Source: Pseudomonas azotoformans
GTDB taxonomy: Bacteria > Pseudomonadota > Gammaproteobacteria > Pseudomonadales > Pseudomonadaceae
Length of the DNA stretch: 64,000 nt
Direction: 5' to 3'
Assembly: GCF_900103345.1 (NCBI RefSeq)
Contig: NZ_LT629702.1
Location: forward strand, 5,681,501 to 5,745,500
Position 1 is the first letter of the stretch; the number at the start of each line of letters is the position of its first letter. The notes below the pieces were generated by a model, which was not told where the DNA came from, did not search any database, and was given only the letters and a program-made list of their open reading frames with translations. A program made the translations under genes and the position numbers. Below are positions 18,061 through 27,115 of this stretch, piece by piece.

Positions 18061-20346
18061 TTAGAAGTGGAAGCTGGTGGTCAACAGCGCCGTACGACCG
18101 GCCGCCTGGTTGGCGAAGTGTGAGGCGTAGGCCTTGTCGTAGTAGGTCTTGTCGGTCAGGTTCTGCACGTTCAGTTGCAGGTCGACGTTCTTGGTCAGCT
18201 TGTAGCTGGCCATGGCGTCGTAGCGGGTGTAGGACGGCACGTACACGGTGTTGCCGGCGTCCCCGTACACGTCGTCGACATAGAACGCGCCGCCGCCAAC
18301 AGTCAGCTTCGAAGTGATGTCGTAGGTGGTCCACAGGCTGAAGGTGTTCTTCGGCGTGTTCGGCATTTGGTTGCCTTTGCTGGAGCCTGCGCTGACCACA
18401 CCGTTGCGGCCGTTCAGGCCGGATTTGACCAGTTCGCTGTCGAGGTAGCTGTAGCCGGCGAACACCTGCCATTGATCGGTGAGCTTGCCGCTGGCGGACA
18501 GTTCCAGGCCGTCGACCTGGGATTCGCCGGCGTTCTGGTAGGTGAGCGCGTCCACGAGGATGCGGGTGTTTTTCTTCTCGGTGCGGAACACCGCGGCGGT
18601 CAGGGACAGGCGGTCGTGGAACAGGTCCCACTTGGTGCCGAGTTCGTAGTTGACGGTTTCTTCCGGCTGCAGGTCGCTGGACGCAGCGCCGGCGGACAGC
18701 GGGTTGCCATCGGCGCCTTCACCCACCAGGCCACCGGCTGGCGATGCGGAGGTCGCGTAGGAGGCATAGATGCTGCCGTTATCCAGTGGCTTCCAGACCA
18801 GGCCGGCCTGCCAGTTGAAGAACTGGCTGTCTTCTTTGATTTTGCTACGGCCAGTCGCGGAATCGGTGTTGGCGACGGTGTCGAAGGTGTCGTAGCGCAA
18901 GCCGACGTTCAGCAGCCATTTCGGGTCCAGTTCGATGGTGTCGAACACATACGCGGCGCGGCTGGTGGCCTTGGTGTTGGTGCCGTAGTAGTTGCGCGCA
19001 ATGCTGCCGGTCCAGGCGTCATCCGGGTTCGGATTGCTCAGCGAGGTGCATTGGCCGCCAAGGCTGCCCTTGGCCACGGTGCAGGTCGGGTTGGCGTTGG
19101 GGCTGACGGTGTAGCTGCTGACGCGGGTTTCTTCACCGGTGAATTCCAGGCCGGTGGAGTAGGTGTTCTTGAAGCCCAGCGCCTGGAAGCTGCCGAACAG
19201 GTCGGTCTGGTTGGTGGTGGTGGTCGTGGTCGAGACCCGGGTGTTGGCGCGACGCCATACGGTGCCATAGCGGTTGACGTTGAACTTGCTGTCATCCGGC
19301 TGGGTGAGCACATAGTCCTGGCCGGTGCTGCCATGGCGCAGGGTGTTTTTCAGCGTCATGGTGTCGTTCAGGTCGTGCTCGATGGAGAACGTACTGATAT
19401 CGGCGCGGGTCTTGCGGAAGTCGCGATCCTTGAGGCCGTAGAAGTTGTTGCTGTCGCCGCCGTCGGTGGGTTTGTCATGCACATGGGCGGTGGCGGTCGA
19501 CGAACCATAGCCGTAGGGAATCCCCGAATCCGGCAGGTCGTTGCTTTCCAGGTGGTAGTAGCTGAGGTTGACGCGGGTCGGGGTGCCCAGGCCGAAGGTC
19601 AGCGACGGCGCTACACCCCAACGGTCGTAATTGACCGCGTCGCGTCCGGCGACGTTCTGTTCATGGCTCATCAGGTTCAGGCGGAACGCGGCGCTGTCGT
19701 CGAGGAACTGGCGGTTCACGTCGAGCACGTAGCGGCGGGTCTGGTCGGAGCCGTAGGTGAAGCCGCCGTTGGTGAAGTCTCGCGCTTGTGGGGTCTTGCT
19801 CATCAGGTTGAGGCTGCCACCGGCAGAACCACGACCGCCGAACGAAGAGTTCGGGCCTTTGCTGACTTCAATCGACTCGATGTCGAAGATCTCACGGCTC
19901 TGGCCACCGGTGTCGCGCACGCCATCCAGGTAGGTGTCGCCCTGGGCGTCAAAACCGCGGATGAACGGGCGGTCGCCTTGGGGGTTACCGCCTTCGCCCG
20001 CACCAAAGGTGATGCCCGGCACGGTGCGCAAGGCATCCTGCAACGAGGTGGCGGCGGTGTCCTTGAGTACTTGTTGCGGCACCACGGTGACCGAGCGCGG
20101 GGTATCCACCAGCGGTGCGGTGTATTTCTGCGACGAGGCTTTTTCGACCTGGTAGGAGGTGTTGTCCTGCGCTTCCCCGGTGATGCTGGTGGCGCCCAGG
20201 GAAATGCTGTTGCGCTGGCCTTTTTGTTCAGTCTCTTCGGCGGCCTGTGCCAGATGGGCGACAGAGCTGGCGCTGAGGGCAACGCCGATGGCTGAAGCCA
20301 GCATGCGTGGTGAACCGGCAGGTATTTTTGTAGTGGTGCGCGACAT
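18061..20346 (-). CDS. piuA: TonB-dependent catecholate siderophore receptor PiuA (Fiu-like)
   Basis: A 761-residue outer-membrane receptor. ATG 20346 ([11 protein letters not shown]) is preferred because AAAGGA precedes it; an in-frame upstream ATG would add about 20 unlikely residues. A long signal peptide ends near AHLAQAAEE. The plug domain runs from about residue 50 to 190 ([16 protein letters not shown], then [13 protein letters not shown], then [14 protein letters not shown]). A 22-strand barrel follows and ends in the typical aromatic TSFHF. PiuA/Fiu receptors import ferric catecholates and also admit catechol-siderophore antibiotics. The divergent piuC and the Sel1 gene next to it reproduce the piuA-piuC-sel1 cluster that I recall from PAO1, which strengthens the name. 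Fur control is expected. Confidence 0.93.
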   Translation of the reverse strand: MSRTTTKIPAGSPRMLASAIGVALSASSVAHLAQAAEETEQKGQRNSISLGATSITGEAQDNTSYQVEKASSQKYTAPLVDTPRSVTVVPQQVLKDTAATSLQDALRTVPGITFGAGEGGNPQGDRPFIRGFDAQGDTYLDGVRDTGGQSREIFDIESIEVSKGPNSSFGGRGSAGGSLNLMSKTPQARDFTNGGFTYGSDQTRRYVLDVNRQFLDDSAAFRLNLMSHEQNVAGRDAVNYDRWGVAPSLTFGLGTPTRVNLSYYHLESNDLPDSGIPYGYGSSTATAHVHDKPTDGGDSNNFYGLKDRDFRKTRADISTFSIEHDLNDTMTLKNTLRHGSTGQDYVLTQPDDSKFNVNRYGTVWRRANTRVSTTTTTTNQTDLFGSFQALGFKNTYSTGLEFTGEETRVSSYTVSPNANPTCTVAKGSLGGQCTSLSNPNPDDAWTGSIARNYYGTNTKATSRAAYVFDTIELDPKWLLNVGLRYDTFDTVANTDSATGRSKIKEDSQFFNWQAGLVWKPLDNGSIYASYATSASPAGGLVGEGADGNPLSAGAASSDLQPEETVNYELGTKWDLFHDRLSLTAAVFRTEKKNTRILVDALTYQNAGESQVDGLELSASGKLTDQWQVFAGYSYLDSELVKSGLNGRNGVVSAGSSKGNQMPNTPKNTFSLWTTYDITSKLTVGGGAFYVDDVYGDAGNTVYVPSYTRYDAMASYKLTKNVDLQLNVQNLTDKTYYDKAYASHFANQAAGRTALLTTSFHF

Positions 20347-20503
20347 GACGTGTCCTTTCCCCAAGGATGTGAGGCCGCGGAATATAGGGCGAACAAGACT
20401 TTCTATCAATTGCGATACATTGCTAATTGCACTGAATTTACATTCTTTACACTTTTGGCTTACGGTTTTTACGAACTCGTTCGTCTTGGCGTTTTACAGG
20501 GCG

Positions 20504-20522
20504 GATAAGAATCAATACCATT
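20504..20522. promoter_or_regulatory. Candidate Fur box upstream of piuC
   Basis: GATAAGAATCAATACCATT matches 11 of 19 positions of the Fur consensus GATAATGATAATCATTATC by my hand alignment. It lies 29 bp before the piuC ATG and about 160 bp upstream of piuA. The match is moderate, and no better one is seen in the intergenic region. Confidence 0.4.
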
Positions 20523-20551
20523 GGCGCCTCTCTGAACTCAGGTACTGCCCC

Positions 20552-21232
20552 ATGCTGCTGCACATCCCCGGCCTGTTCTCTCGTGAGGAGGTGCAGCGCA
20601 TTCGCCAGGCCCTGGAAAACGCCGATTGGGCCGACGGTAAAATCACCGCCGGGCACCAGTCCGCCAAGGCCAAGCACAACCTGCAATTGCCCGAGGGCCA
20701 CCCACTGGCCAAGGAAATTGGCGCGGCGATGCTTGAACGGCTGTGGCAGAACCCGTTGTTTATGTCAGCGGCGTTACCGCATAAGGTGTTTCCGCCGCTG
20801 CTCAATTGCTACACGGCGGGCGGCAGTTTCGACTTTCATATCGACAACGCCGTGCGCCAATGCAAGGGCAGCCACGAGCGTGTGCGCACCGACCTGTCAT
20901 CGACGCTGTTCTTCAGCGACCCGAACGAATACGACGGCGGCGAACTGGAGATCCAGGACACCTTCGGCCTGCAGCGCGTAAAGTTGCCGGCTGGCGACAT
21001 GGTGCTGTACCCCGGCTCCAGCCTGCACAAAGTCAACGCAGTGACCCGTGGCGCACGCTATGCCTCATTCTTCTGGACCCAGAGCCTGGTGCGCGAAGAC
21101 AGCCAGCGCACCCTGCTGTTTGAAATGGACGGTGCGATCCAGCAACTGACCCGCGACGTCCCCGACCACCCCGCGCTGATCCAACTCACCGGCACGTATC
21201 ACAATCTGCTGCGCCGCTGGGTCGAGGTCTGA
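20552..21232 (+). CDS. piuC: Fe(II)/2-oxoglutarate-dependent PKHD-type hydroxylase PiuC
   Basis: 226 residues, the usual length for PiuC/YbiX. Iron ligands are His96 and Asp98 (FDFHIDNAV) and His159 ([10 protein letters not shown]); Arg169 is in the 2-oxoglutarate position. The start is ATG 20552 (MLLHIPGLF), matching the family start; the frame is open much further upstream but that region overlaps piuA antisense. The family is iron-regulated and adjacent to catecholate receptors. A role in modifying siderophores or adjusting to iron limitation is suggested, but the substrate is not settled. It is followed 2 bases later by the Sel1 gene, so the two form an operon divergent from piuA. Confidence 0.94.
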   Translation: MLLHIPGLFSREEVQRIRQALENADWADGKITAGHQSAKAKHNLQLPEGHPLAKEIGAAMLERLWQNPLFMSAALPHKVFPPLLNCYTAGGSFDFHIDNAVRQCKGSHERVRTDLSSTLFFSDPNEYDGGELEIQDTFGLQRVKLPAGDMVLYPGSSLHKVNAVTRGARYASFFWTQSLVREDSQRTLLFEMDGAIQQLTRDVPDHPALIQLTGTYHNLLRRWVEV

Positions 21233-21233
21233 C

Positions 21234-21983
21234 ATGGGCTTTTTATTGCGCCGGGAAGAGCTGCTCAACGTCGAGCAACTGCAAGCGATGCTCGACGATT
21301 CCCCCGTACGCGCGGCCCAGGCGATCCTGATGGCGGCGAAGGAGGGCGTGGTCGATGCCCAGGCGCTGCTTGGGCAAATCCTGCTCGAAGGGCGCGGCAT
21401 TGCACGCGATGAAGCATTGGCCTTGCGCTGGTTCCAGATCGCTGCGCACAGCGGGCATTTGATGGCCCGCAACATGGCTGGGCGTTGCCGCGAGCATGGC
21501 TGGGGATGTGATGTCGACGAGGCGACGGCTGCACGGGAATACCGGGTGGCTGCCGAGGCAGGGTTGGATTGGGGGCAGTACAACTACGCCAATCTGCTGG
21601 CCACGGGGCGCGGTGTCGCCGAGGACCAACCACAAGCATTGGCCTGTTATCGCCGGGCGGCCGAGCAGGGGCATGCCAAGTCGATGAACCTGCTGGGGCG
21701 TTACCTGGAAGATGGCCGGTTCTGCCCACAGGACCTGGACGCTGCTGTGGACTGGTATCGACGCTCAGCCGAGGCCGGTGATTTTCGCGGGCAGTTCAGC
21801 TATGCGGCGGTGCTGGCCGACAGAGGTGAGATCGACGCGGCGCTGGAATGGTTGCGCAAGGCGTTGGCGGGCGGGAACCTGAAGTTCTTACGGGTGGCGC
21901 ACAAGGCCCTGGTAGCGGCGAATGATCCGCGGATCCGGGCGATGGCCGATGCCTATCAACAACGCGCGGTAAGCCTTTCTTGA
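21234..21983 (+). CDS. Sel1/tetratricopeptide-like repeat protein
   Basis: 249 residues built mainly of Sel1-like repeats of about 36 residues, for example AQALLGQILLEGRGIARDEA, YANLLATGRGVAEDQPQAL and MNLLGRYLEDGRFCPQDLD. No signal peptide is seen, so it is likely a cytoplasmic scaffold for protein interactions. It starts 2 bases after the piuC stop and is part of the conserved piuC-sel1 pair. Its partner is unknown. Ends at a strong bidirectional terminator. Confidence 0.9.
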   Translation: MGFLLRREELLNVEQLQAMLDDSPVRAAQAILMAAKEGVVDAQALLGQILLEGRGIARDEALALRWFQIAAHSGHLMARNMAGRCREHGWGCDVDEATAAREYRVAAEAGLDWGQYNYANLLATGRGVAEDQPQALACYRRAAEQGHAKSMNLLGRYLEDGRFCPQDLDAAVDWYRRSAEAGDFRGQFSYAAVLADRGEIDAALEWLRKALAGGNLKFLRVAHKALVAANDPRIRAMADAYQQRAVSLS

Positions 21984-21989
21984 GGCGTA

Positions 21990-22019
21990 AAAAAACCCAT
22001 GACATGTCATGGGTTTTTT
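21990..22019. terminator. Bidirectional terminator between sel1 and speC
   Basis: A perfect 30-base palindrome: six A, CCCATGACATGTCATGGG, six T. It lies between the convergent Sel1 gene (stop 21983) and speC (stop 22033) and can end both transcripts. Confidence 0.92.
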
Positions 22020-22032
22020 ATGTGCAGCCGTT

Positions 22033-23196
22033 TTACACGTAGAACGATTTCAGTGGCGGAAAGCCATTGAACTCAACCGCGCTGTAGCTGGTGGTGTACG
22101 CACCGGTCGACAGCCAGTACAAGCGGTCACCAATCGCCAGGTTCAGCGGCAGGCCGTATTTGTAGTTTTCGTACATGATGTCGGCGCTGTCGCAGGTGGG
22201 ACCTGCGATGACCACTTCTTCCATCTCGCCTTTCTTCTCGGTCCAGATCGGGAACTTGATGGCTTCGTCCATGGTTTCGATCAGGCCGGAGAACTTGCCC
22301 ACGTCCGTGTACACCCAGCGCTCGACGGCGGTACGGGATTTACGTGCAACCAATACCACTTCACTGACCAGGATACCGGCGTTGGCGATCAACGAACGGC
22401 CCGGCTCCAGGATGATTTCCGGCAGGTCGTCGCCGAAATCTTCCTTGAGGAAGCGGATGATTTCTTCAGCGTAGGTTTCCAGGCTGTTGGTGCGGGTGAT
22501 GTAGTTGGCCGGGAAGCCGCCGCCCATGTTGATCAGCTTCAGGTGAATACCGTCTTCTTCTTTCAGGCGTTCGAAGATCACTTTGACCTTGGCGATCGCC
22601 GCGTCCCACACGCTGATGTCGCGCTGTTGCGAGCCCACGTGGAATGAGATGCCGTACGGCACCAGGCCCAGGTCACGGGCGAGGATCAGCAGGTCCATGG
22701 CCATGTCGGTCTGGCAGCCGAATTTGCGCGACAGCGGCCAGTCAGCCGTGGTCGAGCCTTCGGTGAGGATACGTACATACACTTTAGAACCCGGAGCGGC
22801 CTTGGCGATGTTGCGCAGGTCGGCTTCGGAGTCGGTGGAGAACAGGCGTACGCCCTTCTCGTAGAAGTAGCGGATGTCCTTGGACTTCTTGATGGTGTTG
22901 CCGTAGCTGATACGGTCGGCGCTGACGCCACGGCCCAGTACCTTGTCCAGCTCGTAGATCGAGGCGATGTCGAAGCTCGAGCCCTTGTCCTTGAGCAGGT
23001 CGATGATCTCGACGGCCGGGTTGGCCTTGACGGCGTAATAGACCTTGGCGAATTCGAAACCGGCGCGCAGGTCATCGTAGGCCTGGCTGATCATCGCGGT
23101 GTCGATCACCACGAACGGGGTTTCTTGCTTGTCGGCGAACGCCTTCATTTTGTCAAAAGTGGCGCGCGCGAAATAATCTTCGACGTTGATCGACAT
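22033..23196 (-). CDS. speC: Ornithine decarboxylase (PLP fold III), SpeC
   Basis: A 387-residue alanine-racemase-fold decarboxylase that converts ornithine to putrescine for polyamine synthesis. Lys57 (YYAVKANP) would hold pyridoxal phosphate; Cys335 (GPTCDSAD) supplies the second-subunit active-site residue. The length equals that which I recall for PAO1 SpeC (PA4519), and it is unrelated to the large fold-I SpeC of E. coli. ATG 23196 is preferred over an ATG eight codons upstream because TAGGAG lies just before it. Activity on lysine as well is possible in this family. The gene has a long leader with a terminator-like hairpin (23305-23337). Confidence 0.93.
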   Translation of the reverse strand: MSINVEDYFARATFDKMKAFADKQETPFVVIDTAMISQAYDDLRAGFEFAKVYYAVKANPAVEIIDLLKDKGSSFDIASIYELDKVLGRGVSADRISYGNTIKKSKDIRYFYEKGVRLFSTDSEADLRNIAKAAPGSKVYVRILTEGSTTADWPLSRKFGCQTDMAMDLLILARDLGLVPYGISFHVGSQQRDISVWDAAIAKVKVIFERLKEEDGIHLKLINMGGGFPANYITRTNSLETYAEEIIRFLKEDFGDDLPEIILEPGRSLIANAGILVSEVVLVARKSRTAVERWVYTDVGKFSGLIETMDEAIKFPIWTEKKGEMEEVVIAGPTCDSADIMYENYKYGLPLNLAIGDRLYWLSTGAYTTSYSAVEFNGFPPLKSFYV

Positions 23197-23273
23197 GCTG
23201 GGAACTCCTAAGGGCAAACTGATTTAGTCAATGGGTGCAAATGAACGTCCTCCGTATCCCCACTTTGGTTCGC

Positions 23274-23420
23274 CTACTTCCCAAGGCATGTCGCCGAAAG
23301 CAAAAAGGCCATGGGATCAACCGCTTCCCTTGGCCTTGCTGTCTCGTCGTCAGTACTTGAGCCGGATGGATCGTTTCCAGCATGGACGTTCGGCGCGAAC
23401 TTTAGGACGTGAGGGGCCAT
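23274..23420 (-). other. Small leader ORF upstream of speC (48 codons), doubtful
   Basis: An open frame runs from ATG 23420 to TAG 23274. It starts MAPHVLKFAP and ends MAFLLSATCLGK. No good Shine-Dalgarno sequence precedes ATG 23420. A second in-frame ATG (codon 37) would give a 12-residue peptide; AAGGGAAG lies about 11 bases before it. The frame spans the terminator-like hairpin of the speC leader, so translation here could in principle control attenuation. It may equally be chance. Confidence 0.25.
23302..23337 (-). terminator. Terminator-like hairpin in the speC leader (possible attenuator)
   Basis: On the minus strand AAGGCCAAGGG pairs with CCCATGGCCTT (one A-A mismatch, 11-base loop), followed by further T residues (GGCCTTTTTGC). 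It lies about 105-140 bases upstream of the speC ATG and would end any transcript starting beyond it. The remaining 23338-23562 shows only a further inverted repeat (GCACGCG/CGCGTGC around 23447-23473) and no gene. Confidence 0.6.
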
Positions 23421-23562
23421 AGATCAACTAAAAATGTCGCGTTTTTGCACGCGCTCGTCGCACAGCCGCGTGCAGCTACTTATGTAACCGACCGGTGTGA
23501 CGGATTGATGTTCCCTGGATGGGGCAAATTGGCGGGATTTCCCTGACACCCCAGAGGGCAAA

Positions 23563-23653
23563 TGTGGGAGGGGGCTTGCCCCCGATGTCGGAGTGTCAGC
23601 CATACATAGGCTGACTGACACCCTGCTATCGGGAGCAAGCCCCCTCCCACATT
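23563..23653. repeat. REPIN after opuCA
   Basis: Arms GTGGGAGGGGGCTTGCCCCC and GGGAGCAAGCCCCCTCCCAC flank a spacer with GTGTCAGCC and GACTGACAC. It lies 21 bases past the stop of the minus-strand opuCA gene and upstream of the speC leader. Same family as 13566, 15296 and 54630. Confidence 0.87.
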
Positions 23654-23673
23654 TTTAACCGAGCAGTGTCAGA

Positions 23674-24831
23674 TCAAGCCAACGCGGTTTCAGCCGGCGA
23701 GACAATACTGGTCTTGCCGCCACGGGACTTACCGGAACTCAGGTACTCGGCAATCGACTCCTGGGTCACTTCCCCCAGGAACACCCGTTCCGCATCCATC
23801 ACCGGCAACCACGAGCGGTTGAACTCGTACATGCGCGACAGCAGGATGCGCAAATGCTCGTCGTACGCCGCCGTGGCGTTGAACTCGCGCAGGTACTGGC
23901 CGCACGTACCGGTCTGACGGTGCAGGTCGCGACGGCGTACATAACCCAGCGCCTTGTTCTCGGAGCAGGTGACCACCACATAGCGGCGGTCATGCTCATC
24001 CATCAATTCCAGGGCATCGGCCACCGGGGTTTCCGGGCTCACCGACGGCGCGTTGTCCGCAGCGTCCTCGGCCTTCACCAGCAGCAGACGCTTGAGGGTG
24101 CTGTCCTGGCCCACGAAGTTGCTCACGAACTCGTCGGCCGGGTGCGCCAGCAGCGTGTCCGGGTGGTCGATCTGCAGCAGCTTGCCAGCGCGGAAGATGG
24201 CGATCTTGTCACCCAGCTTGATGGCCTCGTCGATGTCGTGGCTGACCATGATCACGGTCTTGTTCAGCGCGCGCTGCATCTCGAAGAACTCGTTCTGGAT
24301 CATCTCGCGGTTGATCGGGTCGACTGCGCCGAACGGCTCGTCCATCAGCAGCAGCGGCGCATCGGCCGCCAGTGCGCGGATCACGCCGATGCGCTGTTGC
24401 TGACCACCGGACAGCTCACGCGGGTAGCGATGCAGGTACTGCTTGGGCTCCAGCTTGATCATGCTCATCAACTCGCGGGCGCGGTCGTGGCATTTCTGCT
24501 TGTCCCAGCCGAGCAGCTTGGGCACCACCACGATGTTTTCCTCGATGGTCATGTTGGGGAACAGGCCGATCTGCTGGATCACATAGCCGATGTTGCGGCG
24601 CAGGGTCACTTCGTCGAGGTCGGTGGTGTCTTCACCGTTGATCAGGATCTTGCCCGAGGTGGGTTTGATCAGGCGGTTGATCATTTTCAGCGTGGTGCTT
24701 TTGCCGCAACCCGAGGGGCCGAGGAATACGCAAATCTCGCCTTCGTTGACGGTCAGGCTTACATCGTTCACGGCCGTTACAGTCTTGCCGTTGCTTTGGA
24801 AGGTCTTGGACAGGTTTTGAAGTTCGATCAT
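23674..24831 (-). CDS. opuCA: Osmoprotectant ABC transporter ATP-binding protein (OpuCA-type)
   Basis: 385 residues. The ATPase domain has Walker A GPSGCGKST (near residue 38), signature LSGGQQQRIG and Walker B LLLMDEPFGAVD. About residues 250-380 form a pair of CBS domains, typical of OpuCA/ProV-like ATPases in which they sense ionic strength or nucleotide. ATG 24831 (MIELQNLSKTF) overlaps the stop of the permease gene by 4 bases (ATGA), so upstream in-frame starts are rejected. It is the last gene of a permease-binding protein-permease-ATPase operon for glycine betaine, choline or related compatible solutes. The symbol is assigned by arrangement; substrate range is not visible in sequence. 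Confidence 0.9.
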   Translation of the reverse strand: MIELQNLSKTFQSNGKTVTAVNDVSLTVNEGEICVFLGPSGCGKSTTLKMINRLIKPTSGKILINGEDTTDLDEVTLRRNIGYVIQQIGLFPNMTIEENIVVVPKLLGWDKQKCHDRARELMSMIKLEPKQYLHRYPRELSGGQQQRIGVIRALAADAPLLLMDEPFGAVDPINREMIQNEFFEMQRALNKTVIMVSHDIDEAIKLGDKIAIFRAGKLLQIDHPDTLLAHPADEFVSNFVGQDSTLKRLLLVKAEDAADNAPSVSPETPVADALELMDEHDRRYVVVTCSENKALGYVRRRDLHRQTGTCGQYLREFNATAAYDEHLRILLSRMYEFNRSWLPVMDAERVFLGEVTQESIAEYLSSGKSRGGKTSIVSPAETALA

Positions 24832-25481
24832 TTGAGCAGTCCTTTTGGAGTCAGCGAGCGTTGCAGCCATTGCAGAAGCAGGTCGGCGAAGATGGCCAGG
24901 AGACTGACCAGCACGGCGCCGACGATCAGCATCGACATGTCGCTGCGGCTGATGGAAGCCAGAATAAGTACACCCAGGCCACCGGCGCCGATGGTGGCGG
25001 CGATGGTCATCACACCAATGTTCATCACCACGGCGGTGCGCACGCCGGCGAGGATCACCGGCACGGCGATGGGCAACTCGACCATGCGCAGGCGCTGGCC
25101 GAAGGTCATGCCGATGCCTTTGGCGGCTTCGCGAATGCCCGGCTCCACGCCAGTGAGGGCGAGGTAGGTGTTACGCATGATCGGCAACAGGGAGTAGAGG
25201 AACACGGCGGTGATCGCCGGCATCGGCCCCAGGCCCTGGCCGAATTTGGAGTAGAACGGCAGCAACAGGCCGAACAGCGCGATGGACGGCACGGTCAGCA
25301 GCACCGTGGCGCTGGCCTGCAATGGGCCGGCGAGGGTCGGGAAACGCGTCATCAGAATGCCCAGGGGCACGCCGATCAGGATCGCGAGGATCACGGCGAT
25401 ACCGACCAGGGTGATGTGCTGCCCGGTCAGGTGCAGGACTTGGGCCCAATCAAGATGGGAAAAGGCGTTCAGGAATTCCAT
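24828..25481 (-). CDS. opuCB: Osmoprotectant ABC transporter permease (OpuCB-type)
   Basis: 217 residues with about five to six membrane spans (ITLVGIAVILAILIGVPLGI; VLLTVPSIALFGLLLPF; AITAVFLYSLLPIMRNTYLA; MLIVGAVLVSLLAIFADLLL). It has the binding-protein-dependent transport EAA loop (REAAKGIGMTFGQRL). It pairs with the second permease (26399-27115) to form the heterodimeric channel. It is translationally coupled to opuCA by a 4-base overlap and follows the binding-protein gene by 11 bases. Confidence 0.9.
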   Translation of the reverse strand: MEFLNAFSHLDWAQVLHLTGQHITLVGIAVILAILIGVPLGILMTRFPTLAGPLQASATVLLTVPSIALFGLLLPFYSKFGQGLGPMPAITAVFLYSLLPIMRNTYLALTGVEPGIREAAKGIGMTFGQRLRMVELPIAVPVILAGVRTAVVMNIGVMTIAATIGAGGLGVLILASISRSDMSMLIVGAVLVSLLAIFADLLLQWLQRSLTPKGLLK

Positions 25482-25492
25482 GTCTTCTCCTC

Positions 25493-26389
25493 TTATTGAT
25501 TGATCGGATGTTGGCGCAGGAAATCGGCGGCAACAGCGGAAGGGCTTTCATGGTCGACGTCGACCCGCGCATTCAGCTGGCGCATGGTTTCGTCGTCGAA
25601 CAGTTCAGCCAACGGTTTGAGTTCAGCTGCGAGGGTTGGGTGCTGGTCGAGGTATTCCTGGCGGATCACCGGTGCGGCGGTGTAGTCCGGGAAGTAGTGC
25701 TTGTCGTCTTCCAGCAGCTTGAGCTTGAAGGCGTTCAGGCGGCCGTCGGTGGTGTAGACCAGGCCGGCAAACACCTGGCCGTTGCGCAAGGCGGTATAGA
25801 CCAGGCCTGCGTCCATCTGCCGGGTGTTCTTGCGGGTCAGGTTCATGTCGTACAGCTTGACCATGCCAGCCAGGCCGTCGGAGCGGTTGGCGAACTCGGT
25901 GTCCAGGGCGACCAGGCGGTTGCTCTTGGCATCTTGCGCCACGGCCTTGGTCAGGTCGCTGATCGTGCTGATCTCGGGATGCTCAGCGGCAACTTTCTCT
26001 GGCAGCGCCAGGGCGTAGGTGTTGCTGAAACGCGACGGGGAGAGCCAGACCAGGCCCTTTTTCGCGTCGAGTTCTTTCACCCGTGCGTAGGACTGTTCGC
26101 TGTCGAGCTTCTCGTCGACATGGTTGTAGGCCACCAGCGACACGCCGGTGTACTCCCAGATCAGGTCCAGTTGCCCGCTTTCCTGGGCGCTGCGCGCCAG
26201 GTTGCTACCCAATCCGCCGGTCACGCGGGTGTCATAGCCCTTGGTGCGCAGGTATTGGGAAGTGATTTCGGCGAGCAGGGTCTGTTCGGTGAACACCCGG
26301 GCGCCGATGCGGATTACCGGTTTTTCGGCGGCTTGTGCAACGCCTGCCAAGAGCAGGACGCAGCTCAGTATCAAGGTCAGTTTTTTCAT
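25493..26389 (-). CDS. opuCC: Osmoprotectant-binding periplasmic protein (OpuCC-type)
   Basis: 298 residues. The signal peptide (MKKLTLILSCVLLLAGVAQA) is cleaved after AQA, with no proper lipobox, so the protein should be soluble in the periplasm. The mature part is an OpuAC-type substrate-binding domain (IRIGARVFTEQTLLAEITSQ; LIWEYTGVSLVAYN). It delivers betaine-like solutes to the two flanking permeases. It lies 9 bases after the upstream permease gene and 11 bases before the next, within one operon. Confidence 0.9.
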   Translation of the reverse strand: MKKLTLILSCVLLLAGVAQAAEKPVIRIGARVFTEQTLLAEITSQYLRTKGYDTRVTGGLGSNLARSAQESGQLDLIWEYTGVSLVAYNHVDEKLDSEQSYARVKELDAKKGLVWLSPSRFSNTYALALPEKVAAEHPEISTISDLTKAVAQDAKSNRLVALDTEFANRSDGLAGMVKLYDMNLTRKNTRQMDAGLVYTALRNGQVFAGLVYTTDGRLNAFKLKLLEDDKHYFPDYTAAPVIRQEYLDQHPTLAAELKPLAELFDDETMRQLNARVDVDHESPSAVAADFLRQHPINQ

Positions 26390-26398
26390 GTCGGTTCC

Positions 26399-27115
26399 TT
26401 AAGACGCACGCAACCCGCGTTCCAGCCAGAGGCGGCTGGCCAGGGTCACCAGGCCGTCGAGCAACAACGCCAGCAGCGCGGTGCACGCAGCGCCGAGCAG
26501 CAATTGCGGCTGATTGTTCAGGGCGATGCCGGGGAAGATCAGGCTGCCCAGGCTGTTGGCACCGATCAGGAACGCCAGCGGCGCGGTGCCGACGTTGATC
26601 GCCAGGGCCACGCGCACACCGCCGATGATGATCGGCACGGCGTTGGGCAATTCCACGCGAAACAGCACCTGGCGCGGCGTCATGCCGATGCCGGTGGCGG
26701 CTTCTTTCAGGGAACCCTGGACGTTTTTGAGGCCTTCGTAGGTGTTGCGCACGATGGGCAGGAGGGAGGCGAGGAACAGCGCGAAGATGGCCGGGCCGCT
26801 GCCGATGCCAAGAACGCCGAGGGCGATGGCCAGTACGGCCAGGGGCGGGACGGTGTTGCCGATGTTGAAGATCTGCATGAAGCGTTCTGCGCGCCCGACC
26901 ATGTGCGGTCGGCTGAGCAGGATACCGGCGGGGATGCCCACAATCAGGGCGGCCAGCATGGAGACTAGAACGAGGATCAGGTGTGCTTGCAGGTAAAACA
27001 ACAAATCGTCGCGGTACAGTTCGATCGTGTTGATGCCGATCCAGTGGACCAGCAGGGCCAGGAGCGCGACGACAACCGCGCCTCCTATCAGCCCTTTGCC
27101 ATAGCGAATAGCCAC
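26399..27115 (-). CDS. opuCD: Osmoprotectant ABC transporter permease (OpuCD-type), first gene of operon
   Basis: A 238-residue permease with hydrophobic spans (GGAVVVALLALLVHWIGI; LILVLVSMLAALIVGIPAGI; PLAVLAIALGVLGIG; LLLGAACTALLALLLDGLV) and an EAA loop (KEAATGIGMTPRQVL). The chosen start is GTG 27115 (VAIRYGKG), because AAAGGAGT stands seven bases upstream; an in-frame ATG at 27151 has no such site. It heads the opuC operon, whose promoter must lie in the 330-bp gap to prfC. Confidence 0.87.
   Translation of the reverse strand: MAIRYGKGLIGGAVVVALLALLVHWIGINTIELYRDDLLFYLQAHLILVLVSMLAALIVGIPAGILLSRPHMVGRAERFMQIFNIGNTVPPLAVLAIALGVLGIGSGPAIFALFLASLLPIVRNTYEGLKNVQGSLKEAATGIGMTPRQVLFRVELPNAVPIIIGGVRVALAINVGTAPLAFLIGANSLGSLIFPGIALNNQPQLLLGAACTALLALLLDGLVTLASRLWLERGLRAS

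Noticed and set aside
18175..20295. Antisense open frame (706 codons) opposite piuA
   Set aside because: Shadow of the TonB receptor gene; Val/Gly/Ala-rich product without motifs.
20404..20440. AT-rich stretch with TTGCGATACATTGCTAATTGC as a Fur box in front of piuA
   Set aside because: At most 8 of 19 matches to the Fur consensus in any register tried by hand.
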